The translations under genes and the position numbers were made by a program. Of a stretch of 7,591 nt of DNA, positions 1 to 5,933 are shown piece after piece. Numbering within the stretch: the stretch's first letter is position 1; each line of letters opens with the position of its first letter. This stretch comes from CAZCAC01 sp964496575 (lineage in GTDB: Bacteria > Planctomycetota > UBA1135 > GCA-002686595), in assembly GCA_964496575.1 (NCBI GenBank), contig CAZCAC010000208.1:1-7591 (forward strand). The letters run 5' to 3'. The notes under the pieces were generated by a model. That model did no database searches. It saw nothing but the letters and a program-made list of their open reading frames with translations, and had not been told where the DNA came from.

Positions 1-326
1 ACATCCTCGCGCATTTGGCGCTAGGTGGGGTGTCCGAAATCCCCAGGAAGGTCACGCCGAGGCTTTGCGGCGTCGCCTGCCCACTTGGGGCACGCGGACC
101 TACCCGTTCGCCTGCGGCGAACGCTCAATCGCCAGTGGTCCCTCCCCGTTCGCCTGCGGCAAACGCCACGCCGGCACCGGGACCTCCCCGTTCACCTCCG
201 GCAAACGCACCGACCCCAACAGACCCGCCCATCCGCCGACCGCGAACGCCACCGCCCCGTGTACTTCCCTCTCCCCCCACAGTACGCTGACCCCTGCGCG
301 GGTGAGACCCCGGCGCCGAAAACGCG
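1..326. other. Gene-free left region with hairpin repeat array
   Basis: I support no gene here. Three + strand frames stay open across much of the region, but their products are Pro/Arg/Ala-rich and repetitive, as expected when GC-rich DNA contains a repeat whose period is a multiple of three. The main content is the tandem hairpin repeat at 97-249. Between the repeat and the first gene (250-326) I see no convincing promoter and no Shine-Dalgarno sequence. An in-frame TGA at 303-305 bounds the next gene on its 5' side. Positions 1-96 could hold the 3' flank of a gene outside the window, but nothing recognisable remains. Confidence 0.6.
97..249. repeat. Tandem 42-nt repeat with palindromic hairpin in each unit
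   Basis: Three 28-nt units lie at 97-124, 139-166 and 181-208, exactly 42 nt apart. Any two of them agree at 24 of 28 positions by hand count. A fourth, degenerate unit at 222-249 matches unit 1 at 21 of 28 positions. The 14-nt stretches between units are not conserved. Each of the first three units contains a palindrome: unit 1 (105-123) is a perfect 8-bp stem, CGTTCGCC with GGCGAACG, around a TGC loop. Units 2 (147-165) and 3 (189-207) carry one and two changes in the stem. These changes remain G-U pairs when read as - strand RNA but are C-A mismatches on the + strand. The array resembles REP-type dispersed palindromes or clustered RNA hairpins. Its function is unknown, and I cannot tell whether it is transcribed. 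Confidence 0.8.
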
Positions 327-3300
327 ATGGATCCGCTACTGATCGACGACGAGGGCTACGAGGCCAGCCTGCTGGGTAACGAGGCGATCGTGCGCGGTGC
401 GGTCGAAGCCGGAGTCGCCTTCGCCTCCGGCTATCCCGGCACCCCCTCCTCGGAGGTCACCGATTCCTTCGCTCGGATCGCCGACGAAGCGGGAATCGTC
501 TTCGAGTACTCCGTCAACGAGAAGGTCGCCCTCGAGATGGCCTTCGCCGCTTCACTCGCCGGAGCTCGCTCGATCTGCGCGATGAAGCACCTCGGGCTGA
601 TGTGCGCGGGCGATCCGATCTCCACCATCCCCTACGTCGGCACCGTGGGGGGCATGGTCATCGTCAGCGCCGGCGACCCCTCCTGCCGTACCAGTCCGAA
701 CGAACAGGATCAGCGCCACCTCGGCGCGATGCTCAACATACCCGTCCTGGATCCGAGCACGCCGGAGGAGGCGCACTCGATGGCCCGTCAGGCGTTCGCC
801 CTGTCGGAAGCCTGCCACCTCCCGGTGATCCTTCGCATCACCACGCGGGTCTGTCACTCCCGCGCCAGCATTCACTACGACGAGATGAGACCGCCGCGGG
901 TCGCCGGCTTCGTCCGTGATCCCGCTCGCTTCACGCCGATCCCCGTCAACGCGCGCCGGATGCGCCAGGAGATCCCCGGGCGACTCGAGAGCGCGCGCAC
1001 CTGGATGTCCCGAGCGGGCCTCTTCCGCCGCAGCGGCTCCGGAACCCGCGCAATCGTCGCCTGCGGAGCTCCCGCGGCGACCACCCTCGACATTCTCGAG
1101 GACGAAGGGCTGGAGGACGACCTGATCCTCGCCGTGCTCGGCGGGGTCCACCCGCTGCCGGTCGACGAGCTGCGCACCCTCCTCGGCGAGGTGGAGACGA
1201 TCGTGGTCGTCGAGGAGCTCTCTCCCTTCATCGAGAACGCGCTGCTCGCCCTCGGTCGATCGGAAGGTTCCACCGCGACGATCCTCGGCAAGCGCACCGG
1301 GCACTTCCCCGAGGAATTCGAGTACCTGCCCGCGACCATCCGACAGGGGCTGCGCGACGCCCTCGGCCTGGACATCCAGGTCGCCGGCGTCGCCACCTTC
1401 GATCCCGTCGTTCCCCGGCCCCCCTCCCTCTGTGCCGGCTGTCCGCACCGCACCACCTTCTTCGCCGCCCGTGCCGCCTTCGGCGACGAACACCTCTACT
1501 TCAACGACATCGGCTGCTACACCCTCGGTTACGGCGAGCCTCTGGGCACCGTCGACGCCCTGCTCTGCATGGGGGCGGGCTTCTCCCTGGCCGCGGGCGT
1601 CTCCCGGACGACCGGCAAGAAGACCGTCGGCTTCGTCGGCGACTCCACCTTCTTCCACTCCGGCATGCCGCCGCTCCTGAACGCGATCAAGGAGAACGTC
1701 GACATGGTCGCGGTGATCCTCGACAACCAGGTCACCGGGATGACCGGCTTCCAGGAGAGCCCGACGATCGAGGTCGACGCGGGGATGGGGATCTCCCGCA
1801 GGGTCTCGATCGAGGGAGTGGTGCGCGCGCTGGGCGCCGAGCAGGTCGAGACGGTCAACCCGGGCGACCTGGCCGAGACGGTCGCCGCGTTCCGGCGGGC
1901 GCGGGAGCATACCGGCGTCAGCGTCATCATCGCCGAGCAGCCGTGCCCCGTCTTCCTCGGGCGCGCCACCGGCGCGACGACCCACGAGGCCGGAAGCTAT
2001 CGGATCGATCACACGCGGTGCCGGACCTGTGGCCGGGAGACCGAGGGGCACCGCTGCCATCACGATCTCACCCGCGGGCTCGAGCGCCACATGGCGGACA
2101 CCCGCGCGCTGCAGACGAGCTCCGAGGGTGCGGAGACCCGCCTCCACCCGCCGGCGAGAGTCGCGCCGTGCGCCCGGAGCTGTCCGCTGCACCTCTGCAT
2201 CCAGGGGTACGCCGGCCACATCGCCAGCGGTCAGTTCCGGGAAGCGTACGAGCTGATCCTCAGCTCCTGCGCGCTGCCCGATTCCGTCTGCCGCGTCTGC
2301 CACCGTCCCTGCGAGGACGTCTGCGTCCGCGCCGAGGACGGCGAGGCGGTGGCGATCAACGACCTGAAGCGCTTCGCCACCGACTGGGCCGCGTCTCAGG
2401 GCGGAGTCGAATTCGAGGTGCCGCGCGATCCGGAGAACGGCAAGAGCGTCGCGGTGATCGGCTCGGGCCCGGCGGGGCTCACCGCCGCCCACGACCTGGC
2501 CCTGCGCGGCTACGCGGTCTGCCTCTTCGACGCGGGCGATCAGCCGGGCGGCCTCCTGCGCACCGGCATCCCGCCGTTCCGACTGCCGCGGCGCGCCCTC
2601 GAGCGCGACATCGAGCGGATCATGAACCTCGGCGTCTCCTTCCGCGGCAACACCCTGCTGGGGCGCGACGTGGAGCTCGACGACCTGCTCGGCGGAGAGC
2701 ACGACGCGGTGCTGATCGCCATCGGGGCGCACGCCTCCGCGAGGCTCGAGCTGCCGGTCGCCGAAGGCGCGGGAGAAGTGCCTCCGATCGTCGACGCGCT
2801 CGAGTACCTGGCCGCCGCGCTCGAGGGCGGTGACGCCCCGACCGGCCGGCGAGTGGTGGTGGTCGGCGGCGGCAACGCGGCGCTGGACGCCGCTCGCGTC
2901 GCCCGGCGCCGCGGCGCGGAGCAGGTCGTCGTCGCCTACCGCCGCCGCGTGGAAGAGATGCCAGCGCTGGAGGACGAGATCCGCGAAGCGCGGCAAGAGG
3001 GGATCGAGCTGCGCACCCAGCTGCAGCCGCTCCGGCTGGTCGCCGGCGGTCTCGAGTGCCTCGGCACCCGTCCGGGCGATCCCGACGCTTCGGGGCGCTC
3101 CCGCCCCGTTCCCGTCGAAGGTTCCGAGTGCCTGCTCGTGGCGGATCAGGTGATTGCGGCGATCGGGCAGTGGCCACGTACGGAGCCCCTCACCGTCGGC
3201 GGCGAGCGCCTCACGACGAGCTCCGACGGCAGCCTCGAGACCGACCCGGAGACCGGGGTGACCTCGTCTCCGCGGGTCTTCGCCGCCGGTGACGTCGCTC

Positions 3301-3752
3301 CCGGCGAGCGCACCGTCACGACGGCCATGGCTGCGGGGAAACGCGCCGCGTGGGGGATCGACGTCAACCTCCGAGGCCGTCGCGAAGCCGATCGCCGGCC
3401 GCCGCCGCCGCTGCCCCGGCCTTCCGCGACCGCGCCGGAATCGACACCGGCCCGCAGCCTCGACCGGTCTCCCCGCCACCACCCCGAGGAGCTCCCTCCC
3501 GAGGAGCGAGACGGCTTCGCCGAGAACGTGGCCACGCTCACCGAGGCCGCAGCGCGCGCCGAGGCCGCTCGCTGCGAGGTCTGCGGGATGTGCGGCAACT
3601 GCCGCGCCTGCCTCGACCTATTCGGCTGTCCGGCGTTCCACCTCGTGGACGGCGCGATCGAGATCGACGAGCTCCTGTGCACCGGCTGCGGCATCTGCGC
3701 GGCCTTCTGCCCCAACGGCGCGATCGTGCCGGCGGAGGGGGGCGAGTCATGA
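327..3752 (+). CDS. iorA: IorA-GltD-ferredoxin fusion: 2-oxoacid (indolepyruvate) oxidoreductase alpha subunit with built-in NAD(P)H/FAD module
   Basis: This 1141-residue protein joins three parts. Residues 15-550 are the TPP-dependent IorA core: GYPGTPSSE near 35-43, a conserved Glu at 65 in NEKVALE, the CAGCPHR motif at 369-375, and the TPP/Mg signature from GDS (438-440) to DN (466-467), followed by QVTGMTGFQ. Residues 600-1012 resemble the glutamate synthase small subunit: an N-terminal Fe-S domain (Cys 615, 619, 624, 648, 655, 658, 662, 666), an FAD Rossmann motif GSGPAG (712-717), an NAD(P)H motif GGGNAALDAAR (847-857), and FAAGD (985-989). A Pro/Arg linker (about 1016-1060) leads to a ferredoxin domain with Cys 1083, 1086, 1089, 1092, 1095, 1101, 1118, 1121, 1124 and 1128, probably holding two [4Fe-4S] clusters. 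Ordinary IorA is roughly 600 residues and lacks the middle part. The family converts aryl-pyruvates and CoA to aryl-acetyl-CoA, CO2 and reduced ferredoxin in the cytoplasm; transfer to NAD(P)+ here is inferred. The ATG at 327 is the only plausible start after an in-frame TGA at 303-305, although no Shine-Dalgarno precedes it. The true substrate could be another 2-oxoacid. Confidence 0.9.
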   Translation: MDPLLIDDEGYEASLLGNEAIVRGAVEAGVAFASGYPGTPSSEVTDSFARIADEAGIVFEYSVNEKVALEMAFAASLAGARSICAMKHLGLMCAGDPISTIPYVGTVGGMVIVSAGDPSCRTSPNEQDQRHLGAMLNIPVLDPSTPEEAHSMARQAFALSEACHLPVILRITTRVCHSRASIHYDEMRPPRVAGFVRDPARFTPIPVNARRMRQEIPGRLESARTWMSRAGLFRRSGSGTRAIVACGAPAATTLDILEDEGLEDDLILAVLGGVHPLPVDELRTLLGEVETIVVVEELSPFIENALLALGRSEGSTATILGKRTGHFPEEFEYLPATIRQGLRDALGLDIQVAGVATFDPVVPRPPSLCAGCPHRTTFFAARAAFGDEHLYFNDIGCYTLGYGEPLGTVDALLCMGAGFSLAAGVSRTTGKKTVGFVGDSTFFHSGMPPLLNAIKENVDMVAVILDNQVTGMTGFQESPTIEVDAGMGISRRVSIEGVVRALGAEQVETVNPGDLAETVAAFRRAREHTGVSVIIAEQPCPVFLGRATGATTHEAGSYRIDHTRCRTCGRETEGHRCHHDLTRGLERHMADTRALQTSSEGAETRLHPPARVAPCARSCPLHLCIQGYAGHIASGQFREAYELILSSCALPDSVCRVCHRPCEDVCVRAEDGEAVAINDLKRFATDWAASQGGVEFEVPRDPENGKSVAVIGSGPAGLTAAHDLALRGYAVCLFDAGDQPGGLLRTGIPPFRLPRRALERDIERIMNLGVSFRGNTLLGRDVELDDLLGGEHDAVLIAIGAHASARLELPVAEGAGEVPPIVDALEYLAAALEGGDAPTGRRVVVVGGGNAALDAARVARRRGAEQVVVAYRRRVEEMPALEDEIREARQEGIELRTQLQPLRLVAGGLECLGTRPGDPDASGRSRPVPVEGSECLLVADQVIAAIGQWPRTEPLTVGGERLTTSSDGSLETDPETGVTSSPRVFAAGDVAPGERTVTTAMAAGKRAAWGIDVNLRGRREADRRPPPPLPRPSATAPESTPARSLDRSPRHHPEELPPEERDGFAENVATLTEAAARAEAARCEVCGMCGNCRACLDLFGCPAFHLVDGAIEIDELLCTGCGICAAFCPNGAIVPAEGGES
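3734..3738 (+). promoter_or_regulatory. Ribosome binding site of iorB
   Basis: GGAGG lies inside the end of the fused alpha gene, 10 nt before the ATG at 3749. It decides the start of the beta subunit: the same frame stays open much further upstream, but those earlier ATGs fall inside iorA and give Arg/Pro-rich nonsense. Confidence 0.7.
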
Positions 3753-4372
3753 GCAGCGATTTCCGCTCGAAGATCCTCCTCGTCGGCACGGGCGGTCAGG
3801 GAGTCCTGACCGCGGCGCGACACCTCGGCGAGGCCGCCCGCTGCGCCGGCCACGACGTCGTGCTCGGGCAGCTGCACGGCATGTCGCAGCGTGGCGGCAG
3901 CGTCGAGTCGACCGTGCTGATCGGCCATACCGGCAGCTCGTTCATCGAGGCCGGAGAGGCGGACGTCGTCCTGGGGCTGGAGCCCCTCGAGGCGCTTCGC
4001 GCGCGCCCGCGGATGCGTCCTTCGACGATCGTGGTCACCAGCACCAAGGCGGTCGTACCGCAGCTCCTCTCGCAGTCGGGTGAACCCTACCCCGAGATCG
4101 ACTGGATCCTCTCGGGCCTCCGCGCCGTCGCCGCCGAGGTGATCGCGGTCGACGGCGAACGCATCGTCCGCGAGGTCGGCTCGCGTCGCTCGCTGAACAC
4201 CGCCATGCTCGGCGCCTTGTCCCGCCTCGGCCTGCTCCCCTTCGACAGCGAGCAGCTCTGGGCGACGATCGCCGCGAACAGCTCGGCGCGCTTTCTCGAC
4301 GCCAACCGTCACGCCTTCGAGCTGGGCGTCGCAGCGACCGCCACCGACTCGAGCCGCGATCCCGTGGACTAG
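3749..4372 (+). CDS. iorB: Indolepyruvate oxidoreductase beta subunit (gamma-type 2-oxoacid:acceptor oxidoreductase domain)
   Basis: The 207-residue product is full length for IorB (about 200 residues). It begins with KILLVGTGGQGVLTAAR (residues 8-24) and has GMSQRGGSV at 44-52, both hallmarks of the 2-oxoacid oxidoreductase gamma-type domain. LNTAMLGAL follows at 149-157. The subunit pairs with the TPP-bearing alpha chain and, in this superfamily, is thought to help form the CoA and active-site region. The start codon overlaps the iorA stop as ATGA, so the two genes are translationally coupled and very probably co-transcribed and made in matched amounts. There are no Cys clusters, so all Fe-S centres of the complex sit on the alpha chain. 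The last dozen residues are Ser/Asp/Thr-rich and look like a loose tail. The family is clear; the substrate is inferred from the partner. Confidence 0.93.
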   Translation: MSSDFRSKILLVGTGGQGVLTAARHLGEAARCAGHDVVLGQLHGMSQRGGSVESTVLIGHTGSSFIEAGEADVVLGLEPLEALRARPRMRPSTIVVTSTKAVVPQLLSQSGEPYPEIDWILSGLRAVAAEVIAVDGERIVREVGSRRSLNTAMLGALSRLGLLPFDSEQLWATIAANSSARFLDANRHAFELGVAATATDSSRDPVD

Positions 4373-4380
4373 CGCCGCAC

Positions 4381-4402
4381 CGGGGTGATCACGATCGTCC
4401 CG
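4381..4402 (+). terminator. Hairpin after iorB, possible terminator
   Basis: A 9-bp stem with a CACG loop starts 9 nt after the iorB stop: CGGGGTGAT (4381-4389) pairs with ATCGTCCCG (4394-4402). Seven pairs are Watson-Crick and two are G-U in + strand RNA. On the - strand those two become C-A mismatches, so the structure favours the operon's transcript. No U-tract follows, so this may be a 3'-end stabilising hairpin or a Rho-assisted terminator rather than a classic intrinsic one. Confidence 0.4.
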
Positions 4403-4423
4403 CCGCGGCCGTCGTCCTCGTGC

Positions 4424-4444
4424 TATCCAGAAACTGGGCCGCGC
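4424..4444. repeat. Candidate left terminal inverted repeat
   Basis: It begins TATCCAGA and agrees with the reverse complement of 5713-5733 at 12 of 21 positions, including seven of the first eight. It lies 46 nt before the transposase start. The match is weak, so the end assignment is tentative. Confidence 0.3.
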
Positions 4445-4479
4445 TCGATCGCCCCAAATTCCAGGCGTTTCGAGCAGGG

Positions 4480-4485
4480 TAGAAT
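4480..4485 (+). promoter_or_regulatory. Candidate -10 box giving a leaderless transposase mRNA
   Basis: TAGAAT differs from the TATAAT consensus at one position and ends 5 nt before the transposase ATG at 4491. With usual spacing, transcription would start at or next to the ATG, so the message would be leaderless. That fits the lack of a Shine-Dalgarno sequence close to the start. The -35 side is weak (TTCCAG at 4459-4464, 15-nt spacer), so this is a suggestion. Confidence 0.33.
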
Positions 4486-4490
4486 ACGGC

Positions 4491-5552
4491 ATGTTGGCCG
4501 CAACGCACCCCCTACAAGTCCTCCTGCTTACCTTCGCCGGCCTGGTGAACCGTCACCAGGCCGATGTCATCGCCTACTTGGTCGAGGAGAACCGCGTCCT
4601 CAAGGAGCAGATGAAGGGGAGGAGTCTCCGGTTGACCGACGACCAGCGCCGCCGTCTCGCTGTCAAGGCGAAGCTCCTGGGCCGGAAGACCCTGAACATG
4701 GTCGCCACCATCGTGACCCCGGACACGCTGATGCGCTGGCATCACCGATTGATCGCGGCGAAGTGGACCTTCCCGGCGAAGAAACGTGTTGGTCGTCCGG
4801 GGCTGATGAAGAAGATCAAGGCGCTGATCGTACGCCTAGCCACGGAGAACCCGTCCTGGGGCTACTGCCGGATCCAGGGTGAGTTGAAAGGCGTTGGTCA
4901 CACCGTCGCCAGGACGACCGTCGCCAACGTCCTGAAGGAGAACGGGATCAAGCCTGCACCGGACAGGCCCTCATCATGGCGTTCGTTCCTTCGAGCCCAC
5001 TGGGGTCAGATCGCCGCTACCGACTTCTTCACCACGGAGGTCTGGACGCCCCGCGGGCTCGTGACGTACTACATCCTGTTCGTGATCGACCTGAAGACCA
5101 GGAAGGTGGAGATCGCCGGGATCACGCCGTCCCCGGACGAGGCGTTCATGGCACAGGTCGTCCGCAACCTAACCGATTGCTTCGACGGGCTTCTGCGGAA
5201 TCATCGGTTCCTGATCCTCGACCGCGACTCCAAGTTCACCGAGAAGTTCAAGGACACCCTGAAGGGCACCGGTGTGGACGTGACCCCGTGCCCGTTCAAG
5301 GCGCCGAACTGCAACGCCTTCGCCGAGAGGTTTGTGCTCTCGATCAAGTCGGAGTGCCTGCGCCGGATGATCTTCTTCGGAGAGTCCTCGTTCCGCCGGG
5401 CTGTCTCCGAATTCGTCGATCATTATCACGTCGAGCGTTCACACCAAGGGCTGGGCAACGAGCGGATCGAGGCGAGAGAGCGGGGGCACGGCGAAGTGAG
5501 GTGCACCGAGCGGCTGGGAGGGATCCTCAAGCACTACTCCAGGGCGGCATGA
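4491..5552 (+). CDS. IS transposase, integrase core (DDE, rve) family
   Basis: The 353-residue protein has an N-terminal helix-turn-helix region (about 30-95, including REV-type VEENRVLKEQ, then LTDDQRRRLAVKAK and TPDTLMRWHHRLI). A basic stretch (KKRVGRPG, 97-104) and an HTH-like segment (PSWGYCRIQGELK, 121-133) follow. The catalytic rve domain spans about 170-325. The DDE triad reads D178 (AATDFF), D244 (LILDRDSKF) and E279 (NAFAERF); the 35-residue step from D244 to E279 is the classic spacing. It ends with HVERSHQGLGNERIE, the usual C-terminal motif of the group. The enzyme would cut and join the ends of its element. It is uninterrupted and keeps its key residues, so it may be active. The group resembles the IS3/IS481 branch and is often annotated only as an integrase core domain protein. 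There is no -1 frameshift partner as in classic IS3. It is transcribed in the same direction as iorAB, 118 nt behind it. Confidence 0.9.
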   Translation: MLAATHPLQVLLLTFAGLVNRHQADVIAYLVEENRVLKEQMKGRSLRLTDDQRRRLAVKAKLLGRKTLNMVATIVTPDTLMRWHHRLIAAKWTFPAKKRVGRPGLMKKIKALIVRLATENPSWGYCRIQGELKGVGHTVARTTVANVLKENGIKPAPDRPSSWRSFLRAHWGQIAATDFFTTEVWTPRGLVTYYILFVIDLKTRKVEIAGITPSPDEAFMAQVVRNLTDCFDGLLRNHRFLILDRDSKFTEKFKDTLKGTGVDVTPCPFKAPNCNAFAERFVLSIKSECLRRMIFFGESSFRRAVSEFVDHYHVERSHQGLGNERIEARERGHGEVRCTERLGGILKHYSRAA

Positions 5553-5933
5553 CACAAACCGAGAGGGGCGGGACCCTGCGAGACGGTGGGGGAGGTGCGC
5601 CTGGTGTGCGGGAGCCTCGCTGCGACGCCGACTTCTCGCGGGAAGTCCAGGGGACACGGCCGGAATCCGCGACCAGGAAGCACCGCAAGTCCGTACACTG
5701 GCCGGTATTGAGGTACGACCGGAAATCTGGACAGGACGGGCCGAGCTGATCCGTCAGACGGCTTGTTGCGGGTTCATCCACTCCGATCCGCCGACCATGA
5801 AGAACACGGGGGCGCACGTTATCGACAACGTCCTCCCGAGGTTCAGCCTTCGCTTGATCCCGTTGACTCATGCACCGAGCCGGCGATGGAGAGCTCGACC
5901 GGCAGCTGTCGTGGGCCCTGGAAGCTGGCGCAA
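5553..5933. other. Gene-free stretch between transposase and convergent beta-helix gene
   Basis: The 381 bases lie between two convergent stop codons. The first 180 or so, up to about 5733, are probably the right non-coding flank of the insertion element. The remainder would hold the 3' end of the beta-helix transcript. I find no strong intrinsic terminator for either gene: the best inverted repeat, ACGTT/AACGT at 5816-5831, has only five pairs. Open frames on both strands are low-complexity and resemble no family I know. Confidence 0.5.
5713..5733. repeat. Candidate right terminal inverted repeat
   Basis: Read on the - strand it begins TGTCCAGATTTCC and matches the left candidate at 12 of 21 positions. 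A TGT terminus would suit an IS481-like element. It sits 161 nt beyond the transposase stop, and no direct duplication is visible beside it. Confidence 0.3.

Larger units (their letters stand above)
4424..5733 (+). mobile_element. Insertion-sequence-like element with one DDE transposase (boundaries tentative)
   Basis: An intact integrase-core transposase gene is flanked by weak inverted ends. The left end begins TATCCAGA (4424-4431) and the right end, read inward on the other strand, begins TGTCCAGA (5733-5726). Extended to 21 nt the two ends agree at 12 positions, mainly the first eight. The resulting 1310-bp length suits an IS481/IS3-like element with a single open reading frame. I find no target-site duplication next to these ends, so they may be slightly misplaced or the element may be old. 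It sits just downstream of the iorAB operon and interrupts no recognisable gene. Confidence 0.45.

Noticed and set aside
97..249. CRISPR array
   Set aside because: There are only three to four units, the cores differ from each other, the gaps are just 14 nt, and no cas gene is nearby.
15..379. Three overlapping + strand open frames encoding 14-residue repeats (such as RSPAANA and PFACGER types)
   Set aside because: The 42-nt repeat period keeps all frames in register, so each yields a peptide repeat. The changes between units fit palindrome arms better than codons, and no frame has a credible start signal.
552..3482. Very long open frame on the - strand opposite iorA (976 residues)
   Set aside because: It is the antisense shadow of a GC-rich gene. 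The product is Arg/Ala/Gly/Asp-rich without recognisable motifs, while the + strand frame carries clear catalytic signatures throughout.
3350..3748. Earlier in-frame start for iorB (ATG at 3350)
   Set aside because: The extra residues lie inside the iorA coding region and are Arg/Pro-rich. Family homology begins right at the ATG at 3749, which has a GGAGG site.
3146..4492. Open frame of 448 residues on the - strand opposite iorB and the end of iorA
   Set aside because: It is an antisense shadow. The sense frames contain well-known family motifs, and this product is low-complexity.
5816..5831. Inverted repeat ACGTT/AACGT as a terminator between the convergent genes
   Set aside because: It has only five pairs with a 6-nt loop and no U-tract; such repeats are expected by chance.
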